A stretch of DNA of 64,000 bases from Saposhnikovia divaricata (GCA_036435485.1 CM071596.1:138843001-138907000); one strand, 5' to 3'. Numbered from the stretch's first letter, positions 1-12,776 are shown. Notes: generated by a model from the sequence alone, not told the origin. Translations and numbers: made by a program.

Positions 1-326
1 TCTTACCCCTAGTATTTATTTACCAAGATTCGCCATGACGTTACATAGCTTACGAGGGTTCGATTTCAGTTACGAACTTTCATTTACGGATTCGAACTAC
101 TTTTAGTAATTTGGTCATAAATCCTAAACCGTAAGTCCGTTTCACGTGATCTTTATATCAAAACAAAGCTTAGAACATTACCTATCCTATCATGGCAGAT
201 AAGGTCTCTGGACAGTAGAGGTTCGACAGGGAAAATGGCATACAAAACATGGTATTGTAAAATCGGGCATTATGACGGCTGTAAATCGAATATCTATCAA
301 TTTCGAATCTTCCCATACACCTAGCA
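1..326 (-). repeat. Left LTR of outer Tekay-type element, first segment
   Basis: This stretch matches 21612-21937 of the right LTR with two mismatches seen by eye (near 117 and 222). It is the middle of the left LTR of the minus-strand element that runs to 23413. The rest of this LTR lies before the window and, after the nested insertion, at 11160-12641. The last five bases, TAGCA, are the target duplicated by the nested element. Confidence 0.93.
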
Positions 327-3300
327 TGTAACACCCCCAAATTCCCTACCGGAATCTAGGTTGTCACACCTCTTGCGGAATATACAATCACCTACTCATA
401 ATATAATCTACAACAATATTCTTAATAGACTCCACAATTACTCCACGGGTTATAGTCTTAGAACAAGCATTCCATAAATCAAAGGTTAATACAACACGAG
501 TTCATCTACTAGAATTTCTGAATGTTATTACAATTCCAAAATACTAGATAACAAAATACTAAACCACTACTCTTCAGCTTCCACCTTACTTAGATACTAC
601 AAGGCCACCGCGCTGAATCAGTAGTTCGTCGCTTTCCCCTTGCCTCGATTGGCCATACTTGAGTTAGCCCTGGATGCCGCTGCTTAACAATATATAAAAT
701 AACAAGAATGAGCCAAAGAATGCCCAGCAAGGTTATAACTATCCCCTATTCCCAACAATTCACACAAAATATTACTAAACCGCTCTACAAGAACTTTTCC
801 CCTCATACGGATATATATTTATTTTGAAAAGAGATTTATCTCGAAATTTTAATACCCAAATGATGGAATAAATACATCTCAATAACTTCTCCATATTACT
901 CAACGGTAACATGATAATTGCTCAAACTCCTCAATATAATAATATAATATAATAATTTCTCAGATCGATACCCTAGTTAATCCGAACCACAAAGGCATCG
1001 GTTAATAGCTAGAGAATCAATGATTGGACTTTTCCTCGAACGCTGCATCAAGTAATGGATGATCAATCCATTGTCACATCTCAATTTTTTCTATCGATAG
1101 AAAGGACAGTCGACGTCTCGAACCATCCAATAATATTCCTCATAAGGATGAGTCGACAGACTCGGACCCTCACCCTTAGTTGGGCCGGTGCGTTACTCCG
1201 GTCACTTTCATCAATTTATGTGCCGAGCCGGCCCTGTCCCGGTCTCGTACGCACTTTCATCGATTTATGTGCTGAGCCGGCCCTGTCCCGGTCTCTTACG
1301 CACTTTCAGTCCAGGATATTAGGTGTCGGAATCTTCGATCACCTTTAACAACAAATAGCTTAGGCGTCACGGTGAAATAACACGTGCACCTTTATTTATT
1401 TTGAAACGAATTAATACTCCAATATCGTTCAGAAACAATGAACGATATACACCTCCAATAATTTGGTTCTCCTTCCGAATGAGTGGAGGAAAATATTTAT
1501 GAAAGATTGTTCTGACTATGAATCCAGAATGAAGGACCCATGTCAGTATATATAAATATATACATAACTCCACCCTTAAATAACAGTAAATATATAGTAT
1601 GAAGATATTATTAATACGCCTTTATTATCTCCTCTTCGAGTACGAATGAAGTAACTCGATAAATGTCCCACAATACGGACCATCTCATGAACTAAAATAG
1701 AACATCTAGCATAATAATATTATTCAAGTAACAGCTCAAAAATAATATATATATATATATATTGCAAGAAGAAAACATCTCTAAAAGTAATCACCTCGAT
1801 AGAATAATTTGTAAATCAACATTGATATTTCTCCGGACAAAGTTGTTTTAAGAAAACATTTTTTTTGAAAATAATATTCTTCTAATTAAATAAATCTAAT
1901 TAGACGAATAAGGTTCATTTAATCAGTAAATGCTACCCAAGTATCTACTTGATTAATAAACGCTAGATTATTGGTGATGTTTCCTTTAGGTTCATTATTG
2001 CGAAATTCTTTAAAATCTTTGTCCGGGTTTTTGAAGAAAATCCAACTCCTCACTACTTCGTATTCACTATTTACTCCTCATGTTACATCATCTAAAGGGA
2101 AACGTAAGTTACTCCTAACCATACTTCCCTTATCTCCTCAATATAATAATTCACATATAACTACCATTACGAACATTTTATAACACAAAACATCTCTACT
2201 CTGAATGATAGAGTAAGAGTTAGTATACTTGCCTGGTACTCCTGATGCAGTAACGGCTGGTAGCGGGGTCCGACAATCTAAATAAAGTCAAGAAAACATG
2301 CTATTAATCCCCTATACAATCCAATAATAGTCCAACACTTAGACACTTAAGTCAATCAAAACAAAGCACTAAGGGGTCCCTCTAGACTCGTCTAAGTCCA
2401 TGTTATACTTAACCATTTTTAACCTCGTTCTTTACACCAATATGTTGCCTTGATAATTCTTAACAAGTTTCATGTTTTAGTCGACTCGAAATTCCTCTTT
2501 TAACTCAGCCAAAGCGGATGGTCAAGTAGCACCTCTAGAGTTGACTTTCCTGAGATTCACTATTCCGTGACTCGCACTCCAACACTTTTAATAAATCACC
2601 GGGAATGTATTTAAATACGAAACCACCTCTAAAATCACCTTTGGTATTTGTAATATTTATCATAAAAGTTTCGATTCAAATCTACGGGTCTAGGCAGGGG
2701 AATTGTATTTTTGAAGTTCAGTCAACTACGGGTTTTACTATTTGCACCTCTTTCACTAAAATGTTCATAACTCGATAACCGTTAACCCAAATGACGCACC
2801 GTTTTCGCGTACACGATCTAGGGAATGTCTAGAAGGTAACTAACTCAAAACTTGGCTCTGGTCAGAAGGCTCATTTTTCGGAATTTTCAAAACAGGGCAG
2901 TGGCTATGCAGTGAGTCTTATGGTCTTTCTAAGGGGTTTTCCACTTGCGCAATCTCGGCTTACGCCCTTTTTATAAAATCGAAAAATAATCTTTTTAACT
3001 CGAAACCTTCGTACAAACCTTTCTAACTGACCTTAGTATTTATCCTCAAAATATCATACTCTAATTCAATTTTTTAAGGGTCTCAAACTTAACCCCAAAG
3101 TTGATACATTTCTGCGACATGGTTTCTCGAATCGCTTTCACTAAAACGGTCATTACTCACAAACCGTAAACTCTTTTGACACGATTCTTGCGGCCACATA
3201 AACTAGAATCCAAAACCTACCCAATATGGTCAGTGGTTGCAATTTAAACATGTTTAAGGACTCGGGTAGCTACTGTCAACATTGTTCAAGAAATTTGGGC

Positions 3301-4825
3301 ATTATAACGGCTCTAAATCGAACATTACCATTTTTGTAACTCCTCAATCAAGCCATACAAGGCAACCCAAACTCTAATATTACACACCAACACTCATACT
3401 AGGCCTCTAAGGGCAGTGGTAAGGTCCAATGACCACCACTCAACATATACACCTCAAGACAAAGCTAAACAATCATATAAATTCTTAACATGAACTAATC
3501 TTTACACTAGCATCAAAACTTCACCAAAACTCATATATATAAAAGGTAAAGTTGAGGTTTATACCTTTCTTGATACTCTCACAACACTAACAAAGCTCTG
3601 TACACCTTATAATAGCCTTGGGTAGTCTTAAGCTTGCTAAATCAACCAAAGAAATCAAAGAAATCAAGATTAGTTTATGAAGGTTACTATTCACCCTCCA
3701 CTTTGAGGATTTATTTGAAAATGGAAACAAAGGAGTTTGAAGCTAAAACTCTTAGGAGATCATTTATATGAAATATAGGACTTACCATAAAAGTTTCAAG
3801 ATCAAATGATGGTTGGAAGTTGGATTTTGAAATCTCAAAACTTCAAAAATTCGAAGTGGGTTCTTCAAGGGGAAAAACAGAGCGATTTTCTCGAATTTAT
3901 TTGACCACTCAAACGATCTTCAAAAATTATGAAATTAAATCCACAACTTCATCTTGATGTGCAGAAGCTTCGTGAATTTTTTCATAATTTTTAAATGAGT
4001 AGAACTGGGTGAAAAAAAATCGGAAAGATCCCTGCTCTGAAAAATCTGATCTGCTGGAAAATGGGGAAGGAAAGAGAGAAAAGTGTTTGGCTTGCTTGGT
4101 TGATATTTTTGGTGTTAGAAATGAATTATTAGGCTTGTAAGTAATGTATATCAGCTGTGCTACTCTTCATATTCTCCTTCCACACAAGTGTCAAGTAATG
4201 GGAGAGTTTAGGTGTTTTATTTGCATGGTTTTAACAAGAACACCTCACCTTGTACTATTCTTAATCCACTTGCATCTTGTTTGGTTTCACACTACTTCTA
4301 TTGATTTGTTGCACTTAATAATCTTGCATGGTATTTAATCATGTCATGTGTTCAATCTATAATCCAATATTAAATCCAACATTCCTTGTTTATTCTCTCT
4401 TTATCTCTGGAAACGTCCTCCCGATTTTCTCAAGTATTCTCTATTCCTCACCTCTAGGGTTTCATCCTCAATCCCATTTTCCTCTCATAATATATATCCC
4501 TCCTTGGACTTCTCATATCCAATATCCTCAATTAATAATCCAATTATTATATCCCTGACTCCTCTGTCAAAATTGGAATAAAATAAAGTTTGGATTCTCT
4601 GAATTCCGATCGTCTTTACATACACTTATTTACTCCATGGGTCACTAGTACGACTTCGGAATATCCATTCTACGTCTCGTACATAGGTGACATGAAAACT
4701 TTTCCTAATCCTCAAAATTATTATTCATCCACCAAATTACTATTCACGTATGACAACACTATTCACGTATATACCTATTCTTAATAATAAAAGTTTTAAT
4801 TCTACCGAAAATTTGGGTTCTTACA
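327..4825 (-). repeat. LTR of Gag-only element (3' LTR in element orientation)
   Basis: It starts TGTAACACCCCC and ends GGGTTCTTACA on the plus strand. It matches 6623-11159 over its full length. Differences I could see are near 394, 783, 1647, 2635 and 4337, plus a shorter AT run at about 1745-1762. A 49-bp unit is repeated in tandem at 1203-1251 and 1252-1300 in a GC-rich block. The small open frames in this LTR recur in the other copy only because it is the same repeat; I do not regard them as genes. Confidence 0.95.
618..656 (-). CDS. Short LTR micro-ORF (12 codons), left copy
   Basis: The reading frame MANRGKGKATNY lies 291 bp from the U5 end of the LTR. It is at the same place as longer basic micro-ORFs in the other Tekay-type LTRs of this window (19159-19275, 27972-28061, 27223-27321). 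As in those, a T-rich stretch ending in AG precedes it. This is the shortest version and could be an eroded remnant. Expression is unknown; it is listed because of its shared position and basic composition. Confidence 0.3.
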   Translation of the reverse strand: MANRGKGKATNY

Positions 4826-4840
4826 ATCTTCCCTCCTTAA
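4826..4840 (-). other. Polypurine tract of Gag-only element
   Basis: Read on the minus strand, a purine-rich AAGGAGGGAAGAT directly abuts the 3' LTR. It is the expected primer site for plus-strand DNA synthesis. The outer element has a near-identical tract at 12642-12655 and the LARD has one at 31308-31322, which supports a shared replication machinery. Confidence 0.8.
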
Positions 4841-5032
4841 AAGGATTCCGTCCTCGGAATCAACGCAGGTAACAACTAAGGTTAATTGTCTCGTACTCTA
4901 CTAGTCAATATATTCGCCTTACCCGTACTATGCTTTCTACTTCCAGTTATACATTCTCATATTATAACGCTATTCCATCTCCGATAACCCTCTTATTCCT
5001 TAACATGCCTCTATTTTTACACTAACTCATCA

Positions 5033-6277
5033 TTAACCTATGCATTCCCAAAATTTAAGAAACTGTGTACCTGGCGCCTCGTTCCTCTCCTTTAAGCCAT
5101 CGGCCAATGTCATATTAAAAACTCTAGCGGTTTGTCGGTTGCTATTAACTCCACTGCTTTGTCGCGATGTCGCGGGTCCAGCTGTCGACACTCTACAATC
5201 TCTAGAGATGTGGCCCTCCTTTCCACATTTGAAGCAAACCACTCCCCTCCTGGGACAATTCATCTTCTGATGCCCCTCCTGACCACAGTTATAACACTTA
5301 ACTTGGTTGCAAACTCCCAGATGCTTCTTTCCACACACCTCACAGTCCGGCAGCGGTGGTCCTGACTGCCTAAACTGGCTCCCATTTCCTTGTTGTCCCA
5401 CTTGTACACTAGCCATACTTTCTGCTGGGTTAAACCCCCCGGACCTCCCAGCCTTAAATCCAGACCTCCTACCATACTGGTTCTGAAATGCTCCACTGGC
5501 CTGACTTCCTCCCCAACTCTCCGCTTTTCTCTTCTTCCATTCATTCTCCTTGGGATCAAAATTACTCCCTGCTTCTACCACTTCTGCCTTGTTCACCACC
5601 TTAACATACTCAGTAAGCTCAAAAACAGCTACTCTAGTTTGTATCCACGGTTTCAACCCATGCTGAAACCTCCTCGCCTTCTTCTTGTCGGTATCCACGA
5701 AATGTGGTACAAACCTAGCTAGCTCCGTAAACTCCTTCTCATACTCAGCTACTGTCTTATTATTCTGTTTCAGCTCCAAAAACTTTATCTCCATCCTGCC
5801 CTCCATATGCTCAGGAAAGTACTTCTCCAAAAACAACTCAGTGAATCTCGCCCAGGTTACTACCCCTTCAGGTTCCATTGCTTCCTTAGACTCCCACCAA
5901 TAATTTGCCTCCTCTTTCAGCAAATAGGTGGCAAAGATCGTCTTCTGCGCATCTTCCACTCCTATAATCTTAAAGGATTTCTCCATCTCTTTCAGCCATG
6001 ACCTCGCCTCTACTGGTTCACCGAACCCCTTAAACTCAGGTGGTTGGATTGACTTAAAAGCCTTGAAAGCTGCTGCAGTCTGGTTCCCTACATTAGGTCT
6101 AGGATCCTGGTGGCCACGGTCTAGGGTTTGCCTCAACAAATCCAAAAGTTGGTTCATTCCTTGCTGGTTCTGGTTGTTATTCTGGTTATCTCCTTGGTTG
6201 TTATCTCCTCCTGTATTTCCTCCACCTCCAATTGATTCTTCATCAGGGTTAGCCCTCGCGTTCCTTCTAGGCGGCAT
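5033..6277 (-). CDS. gag: Gag polyprotein of non-autonomous Tekay-like element
   Basis: A 414-codon Gag frame starts at an ATG 330 bp inside the element, with N-terminus MPPRRNARANP. A low-complexity Asn/Gln/Gly-rich stretch (about 12-60) is followed by the retrotransposon Gag core (about 70-240, with PPEFKGFGEPVEARSWLKEM and EANYWWESKEAM). Near 310-360 come a CxxC-containing segment and two CCHC zinc knuckles, CYNCGQEGHQKMNC and CFKCGKEGHISRDC. It is clearly homologous to the Gag of the outer element (14132-17386), which starts MPPRRMGTRANP. The frame stops where the protease would begin (ends QFLKFWECIG) and no pol follows. Its role would be to form the virus-like particle and bind RNA; replication would need enzymes in trans. 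The frame is intact. Confidence 0.93.
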   Translation of the reverse strand: MPPRRNARANPDEESIGGGGNTGGDNNQGDNQNNNQNQQGMNQLLDLLRQTLDRGHQDPRPNVGNQTAAAFKAFKSIQPPEFKGFGEPVEARSWLKEMEKSFKIIGVEDAQKTIFATYLLKEEANYWWESKEAMEPEGVVTWARFTELFLEKYFPEHMEGRMEIKFLELKQNNKTVAEYEKEFTELARFVPHFVDTDKKKARRFQHGLKPWIQTRVAVFELTEYVKVVNKAEVVEAGSNFDPKENEWKKRKAESWGGSQASGAFQNQYGRRSGFKAGRSGGFNPAESMASVQVGQQGNGSQFRQSGPPLPDCEVCGKKHLGVCNQVKCYNCGQEGHQKMNCPRRGVVCFKCGKEGHISRDCRVSTAGPATSRQSSGVNSNRQTARVFNMTLADGLKERNEAPGTQFLKFWECIG

Positions 6278-6606
6278 TCTCCTATAATAAAAGAAAACTT
6301 AATAAATCAGTCGGTTCGATGAAACTACATACTCATGAAACACTTATTTACGAAGCAAACAGTATATACACATGCACATAAATATATATAAATGCATTTG
6401 CAACTACACATATATATATCTACGGATCCATATAACTTTTAACTCCTTCAATAATCATGGATACACATTTTTCTCGTCCCAACTGATTCTACTACTGGTC
6501 TGGGCCATCATGCCTCTACCCTAACTACCCCTTAAGGTTCTACTACCGAACTTCCATCTCGGTCTCTCGGTTTCTAAAACTCTTGTTCTAAGGTTTATAA
6601 CCTATC

Positions 6607-6618
6607 GCTCTGATACCA
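6607..6618 (-). other. Primer-binding site, initiator Met tRNA (Gag-only element)
   Basis: The minus strand reads TGGTATCAGAGC four bases inside the 5' LTR. This is the complement of the 3' end of plant initiator methionine tRNA and the common PBS of plant Copia and chromovirus elements. The same site with the same spacing occurs in the outer element at 18851-18862. Confidence 0.92.
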
Positions 6619-6622
6619 TTAC

Positions 6623-8036
6623 TGTAACACCCCCAAATTCCCTACCGGAATCTAGGTTGTCACACCTCTTGCGGAATATACAATCACCTGCTCATAATAT
6701 AATCTACAACAATATTCTTAATAGACTCCACAATTACTCCACGGGTTATAGTCTTAGAACAAGCATTCCATAAATCAAAGGTTAATACAACACGAGTTCA
6801 TCTACTAGAATTTCTGAATGTTATTACAATTCCAAAATACTAGATAACAAAATACTAAACCACTACTCTTCAGCTTCCACCTTACTTAGATACTACAAGG
6901 CCACCGCGCTGAATCAGTAGTTCGTCGCTTTCCCCTTGCCTCGATTGGCCATACTTGAGTTAGCCCTGGATGCCGCTGCTTAACAATATATAAAATAACA
7001 AGAATGAGCCAAAGAATGCCCAGCAAGGTTATAACTATCCCCTATTCCCAACAATTCACACAAAATATTACTAAACCGCTGTACAAGAACTTTTCCCCTC
7101 ATACGGATATATATTTATTTTGAAAAGAGATTTATCTCGAAATTTTAATACCCAAATGATGGAATAAATACATCTCAATAACTTCTCCATATTACTCAAC
7201 GGTAACATGATAATTGCTCAAACTCCTCAATATAATAATATAATATAATAATTTCTCAGATCGATACCCTAGTTAATCCGAACCACAAAGGCATCGGTTA
7301 ATAGCTAGAGAATCAATGATTGGACTTTTCCTCGAACGCTGCATCAAGTAATGGATGATCAATCCATTGTCACATCTCAATTTTTTCTATCGATAGAAAG
7401 GACAGTCGACGTCTCGAACCATCCAATAATATTCCTCATAAGGATGAGTCGACAGACTCGGACCCTCACCCTTAGTTGGGCCGGTGCGTTACTCCGGTCA
7501 CTTTCATCAATTTATGTGCCGAGCCGGCCCTGTCCCGGTCTCGTACGCACTTTCATCGATTTATGTGCTGAGCCGGCCCTGTCCCGGTCTCTTACGCACT
7601 TTCAGTCCAGGATATTAGGTGTCGGAATCTTCGATCACCTTTAACAACAAATAGCTTAGGCGTCACGGTGAAATAACACGTGCACCTTTATTTATTTTGA
7701 AACGAATTAATACTCCAATATCGTTCAGAAACAATGAACGATATACACCTCCAATAATTTGGTTCTCCTTCCGAATGAGTGGAGGAAAATATTTATGAAA
7801 GATTGTTCTGACTATGAATCCAGAATGAAGGACCCATGTCAGTATATATAAATATATACATAACTCCACCCTTAAATAACAGTAAATATATAGTATGAAG
7901 ATATTATTAATACGCCTTTATTATCTCCTCTTCGAGTACGAATGAATTAACTCGATAAATGTCCCACAATACGGACCATCTCATGAACTAAAATAGAACA
8001 TCTAGCATAATAATATTATTCAAGTAACAGCTCAAA

Positions 8037-8098
<62 letters not shown>

Positions 8099-11000
8099 CA
8101 AGAAGAAAACATCTCTAAAAGTAATCACCTCGATAGAATAATTTGTAAATCAACATTGATATTTCTCCGGACAAAGTTGTTTTAAGAAAACATTTTTTTT
8201 GAAAATAATATTCTTCTAATTAAATAAATCTAATTAGACGAATAAGGTTCATTTAATCAGTAAATGCTACCCAAGTATCTACTTGATTAATAAACGCTAG
8301 ATTATTGGTGATGTTTCCTTTAGGTTCATTATTGCGAAATTCTTTAAAATCTTTGTCCGGGTTTTTGAAGAAAATCCAACTCCTCACTACTTCGTATTCA
8401 CTATTTACTCCTCATGTTACATCATCTAAAGGGAAACGTAAGTTACTCCTAACCATACTTCCCTTATCTCCTCAATATAATAATTCACATATAACTACCA
8501 TTACGAACATTTTATAACACAAAACATCTCTACTCTGAATGATAGAGTAAGAGTTAGTATACTTGCCTGGTACTCCTGATGCAGTAACGGCTGGTAGCGG
8601 GGTCCGACAATCTAAATAAAGTCAAGAAAACATGCTATTAATCCCCTATACAATCCAATAATAGTCCAACACTTAGACACTTAAGTCAATCAAAACAAAG
8701 CACTAAGGGGTCCCTCTAGACTCGTCTAAGTCCATGTTATACTTAACCATTTTTAACCTCGTTCTTTACACCAATATGTTGCCTTGATAATTCTTAACAA
8801 GTTTCATGTTTTAGTCGACTCGAAATTCCTCTTTTAACTCAGCCAAAGCGGATGGTCAAGTAGCACCTCTAGAGTTGACTTTCCTGAGATTCACTATTCC
8901 GTGACTCGCACTCCAACACTTTTAATAAATCACCGGGAATGTATTTAAATACGAAACCACCTCTAAAATGACCTTTGGTATTTGTAATATTTATCATAAA
9001 AGTTTCGATTCAAATCTACGGGTCTAGGCAGGGGAATTGTATTTTTGAAGTTCAGTCAACTACGGGTTTTACTATTTGCACCTCTTTCACTAAAATGTTC
9101 ATAACTCGATAACCGTTAACCCAAATGACGCACCGTTTTCGCGTACACGATCTAGGGAATGTCTAGAAGGTAACTAACTCAAAACTTGGCTCTGGTCAGA
9201 AGGCTCATTTTTCGGAATTTTCAAAACAGGGCAGTGGCTATGCAGTGAGTCTTATGGTCTTTCTAAGGGGTTTTCCACTTGCGCAATCTCGGCTTACGCC
9301 CTTTTTATAAAATCGAAAAATAATCTTTTTAACTCGAAACCTTCGTACAAACCTTTCTAACTGACCTTAGTATTTATCCTCAAAATATCATACTCTAATT
9401 CAATTTTTTAAGGGTCTCAAACTTAACCCCAAAGTTGATACATTTCTGCGACATGGTTTCTCGAATCGCTTTCACTAAAACGGTCATTACTCACAAACCG
9501 TAAACTCTTTTGACACGATTCTTGCGGCCACATAAACTAGAATCCAAAACCTACCCAATATGGTCAGTGGTTGCAATTTAAACATGTTTAAGGACTCGGG
9601 TAGCTACTGTCAACATTGTTCAAGAAATTTGGGCATTATAACGGCTCTAAATCGAACATTACCATTTTTGTAACTCCTCAATCAAGCCATACAAGGCAAC
9701 CCAAACTCTAATATTACACACCAACACTCATACTAGGCCTCTAAGGGCAGTGGTAAGGTCCAATGACCACCACTCAACATATACACCTCAAGACAAAGCT
9801 AAACAATCATATAAATTCTTAACATGAACTAATCTTTACACTAGCATCAAAACTTCACCAAAACTCATATATATAAAAGGTAAAGTTGAGGTTTATACCT
9901 TTCTTGATACTCTCACAACACTAACAAAGCTCTGTACACCTTATAATAGCCTTGGGTAGTCTTAAGCTTGCTAAATCAACCAAAGAAATCAAAGAAATCA
10001 AGATTAGTTTATGAAGGTTACTATTCACCCTCCACTTTGAGGATTTATTTGAAAATGGAAACAAAGGAGTTTGAAGCTAAAACTCTTAGGAGATCATTTA
10101 TATGAAATATAGGACTTACCATAAAAGTTTCAAGATCAAATGATGGTTGGAAGTTGGATTTTGAAATCTCAAAACTTCAAAAATTCGAAGTGGGTTCTTC
10201 AAGGGGAAAAACAGAGCGATTTTCTCGAATTTATTTGACCACTCAAACGATCTTCAAAAATTATGAAATTAAATCCACAACTTCATCTTGATGTGCAGAA
10301 GCTTCGTGAATTTTTTCATAATTTTTAAATGAGTAGAACTGGGTGAAAAAAAATCGGAAAGATCCCTGCTCTGAAAAATCTGATCTGCTGGAAAATGGGG
10401 AAGGAAAGAGAGAAAAGTGTTTGGCTTGCTTGGTTGATATTTTTGGTGTTAGAAATGAATTATTAGGCTTGTAAGTAATGTATATCAGCTGTGCTACTCT
10501 TCATATTCTCCTTCCACACAAGTGTCAAGTAATGGGAGAGTTTAGGTGTTTTATTTGCATGGTTTTAACAAGAACACCTCACCTTGTACTATTCTTAATC
10601 CACTTGCATCTTGTTTGGTTTCACACTACTTCTATTGATTTGTTGCACTTAATAATCTTGCATGGTATTTAATCTTGTCATGTGTTCAATCTATAATCCA
10701 ATATTAAATCCAACATTCCTTGTTTATTCTCTCTTTATCTCTGGAAACGTCCTCCCGATTTTCTCAAGTATTCTCTATTCCTCACCTCTAGGGTTTCATC
10801 CTCAATCCCATTTTCCTCTCATAATATATATCCCTCCTTGGACTTCTCATATCCAATATCCTCAATTAATAATCCAATTATTATATCCCTGACTCCTCTG
10901 TCAAAATTGGAATAAAATAAAGTTTGGATTCTCTGAATTCCGATCGTCTTTACATACACTTATTTACTCCATGGGTCACTAGTACGACTTCGGAATATCC

Positions 11001-11159
11001 ATTCTACGTCTCGTACATAGGTGACATGAAAACTTTTCCTAATCCTCAAAATTATTATTCATCCACCAAATTACTATTCACGTATGACAACACTATTCAC
11101 GTATATACCTATTCTTAATAATAAAAGTTTTAATTCTACCGAAAATTTGGGTTCTTACA
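6623..11159 (-). repeat. LTR of Gag-only element (5' LTR in element orientation)
   Basis: This is the second LTR, 4537 bp. It is 38 bp longer than its partner. The whole difference is an AT dinucleotide run at 8041-8096, 56 bp after the shared preceding sequence compared with 18 bp in the other LTR. The micro-ORF frame recurs at 6914-6952. The promoter of the element should lie here, but I could not fix a TATA box with confidence in such AT-rich DNA. Confidence 0.95.
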
Positions 11160-12641
11160 TAGCATCCAACCCAAACAACATATACATGACTTATATGCAT
11201 GAACTGAGGCCAAGCAATGCCTTTCCGTTCATCTAGCTATTTACATCATTAATCCAAAATCCATACATAATCATGCTTATAACTTTAACATAACCATTAC
11301 TAAGTTAAAACTATCAAAAACATGCTTAAATCTCAAACAAGGGTTAGGGTTTCAAGAGCTTTATACCTTCCTTAGATAGTGATATAGCCTTACTAAGCCT
11401 TGTATGGTCCTTAGGAGTGATTATGCTTGCTATATCAACCATGAAAAATCAAGAAAACAAAGTTAGTTCAAGAAGAACACTATTCATGCTCCTCTTGAAT
11501 GATTTATTTGAAAATGGAAATGGATGAGTTTGAAGCTAAGATTTTGAGGAGATAAGTTTTATGAAATGTAAGACTCACCTTAATTATTTCAAGAACAAAC
11601 AATGGTGGGAAGGTTGAGTTTGGATTTGGAATTAATGGAAAGGGCCGAATGCTTTGTTTGCAAGGGGGGGGAAGAGAATTGCTTGGTTTCTTTGATTTTT
11701 TGTGTTTTAATCTCCTTTACTCTCATCCACTTACAACATAATATCTTGTAAAAGTCACTTTAATAAAGTGGTGAGGTGTTGGATGCTCAAATGGCAAGAC
11801 ATGTGTTGGTTTTGTGGTGGTTAATGCTTAACTAGGTAGTTACTTGCTAAGTACTTGGTTCTTCCTCTAAGGTGCTAGTTCCTTGCTTCTAGTTTAGTTA
11901 CTAGATATTTATACTAGTAGCTTGCACAAGACTCTTGCTTCCTCTGCTTGTTTCTGTGTCCGGTTATTACCCGTTTCGATTTATCGTTCGTGAGAATATT
12001 TCACGGATTTCTAATTAGGGTTTACCGGGAATCCTCTTTAATATTAATACTTTCATTCTCCATCTTTCATTCTAACTTTCCATTTTATATTCCTTTAATC
12101 CATTCGCTAATTACTTAAGGCTATCAGTGTCCAGGGAACTCTCGGAGAAAATAAAAGTGCGGTTTTTCAGAATCCGACAGCTTTTACATACACTTATTTT
12201 CCCCCTGGATCACTAATACGAACTCGGAAATCCATTCCGAATACTTCTATATAGTGTCGTCTCATATTATTATATACTCCCACCAAAACACTATTCATTC
12301 TGTATTCTTTACTTGTTCTCTTAGGGTTGTATAATTGTCCGTATTCTCTTTCGATCGCTCCTTAACCTTTTTACGGAGCTACTGGATTAATCGTTATCGA
12401 TCTGGATGACATGAGAGTATTCTCTTGCTTGAAGTTGCCATATCTTATTCCCTTAGAAGATAGATTATTCTTACCTATGTTGTCACCCTTTAGCATTCTT
12501 CAAGACATAAACATAATAAAGTCGAATTTCATTCATTCTTTCCCAAATATCAATTATTACATTGTAGCCATATCCACTATTCATTCTTACATCATTAAAT
12601 ACATAAAAGTTTTAATTCCACCCAAAATCTGGGTTCTTACA
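11160..12641 (-). repeat. Left LTR of outer Tekay-type element, second segment
   Basis: It begins with the second copy of the duplicated TAGCA and continues the LTR interrupted at 326. It matches 21933-23413 with about five mismatches and a one-base difference in a G run (near 11666). It ends GGGTTCTTACA at the junction with the polypurine tract of the outer element. Confidence 0.94.
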
Positions 12642-12655
12642 GTCTCCCCTCCTTA
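12642..12655 (-). other. Polypurine tract of outer Tekay-type element
   Basis: On the minus strand a purine-rich AAGGAGGGGAGAC lies directly against the 3' LTR. This fixes the element orientation and the LTR boundary. Confidence 0.8.
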
Positions 12656-12674
12656 AAAGGATTCCGTCCCGGAA

Positions 12675-12776
12675 TCAGTTTGAAAACAAGTGGGGGTACT
12701 TCTCTTGCATTGCGCTTTCAAGTTCCCAGGTGGATTCTTCTACATTGTGGTTCTGCCACAAAACTCTGACTAGCTA
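12675..12776 (-). pseudogene. Chromodomain tail cut off by a TAG stop
   Basis: The integrase frame stops at TAG (12774-12776, after LRNKVI). The same frame stays open for 32 more codons to TGA at 12675-12677. Those codons read VRVLWQNHNVEESTWE followed by LESAMQEKYPHLF. This is the second half of a chromodomain as in Tekay/Del elements, with the usual W...E.TWE pattern and a Glu-rich helix. In chromoviruses this tail targets integration to marked heterochromatin. The stop therefore removes part of the targeting domain. Confidence 0.85.

Larger units (their letters stand above)
327..11159 (-). mobile_element. Gag-only LTR retrotransposon (TR-GAG type), nested in Tekay LTR
   Basis: This is a complete 10.8-kb minus-strand LTR element inserted in the left LTR of the outer element. 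LTRs of 4499 and 4537 bp flank an interior of only 1797 bp. TAGCA is duplicated at 322-326 and 11160-11164, and the uninterrupted target can be read at 21933-21937. The interior holds a PBS for initiator methionine tRNA, one gag ORF and a polypurine tract, with no protease, reverse transcriptase or integrase. LTR ends are TG...CA. The LTRs differ by about five substitutions plus one AT-repeat length change, so the insertion is very recent. Elements of this shape are known as terminal-repeat retrotransposons with a GAG domain; they need pol proteins from another element. Confidence 0.93.

Noticed and set aside
1055..1348. 97-codon ORF repeated at 7351-7644
   Set aside because: The duplication is only the LTR pair; the frame crosses the 49-bp tandem repeat and shows no domain.
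4144..4784. Three short plus-strand ORFs, repeated at 10478-11118
   Set aside because: Hydrophobic frames from AT- and CT-rich LTR DNA on the strand opposite to the element; no sign of selection.
6607..6618. tRNA-like sequence as a tRNA gene
   Set aside because: Only the 12 bases of a primer-binding site are present; there is no cloverleaf.
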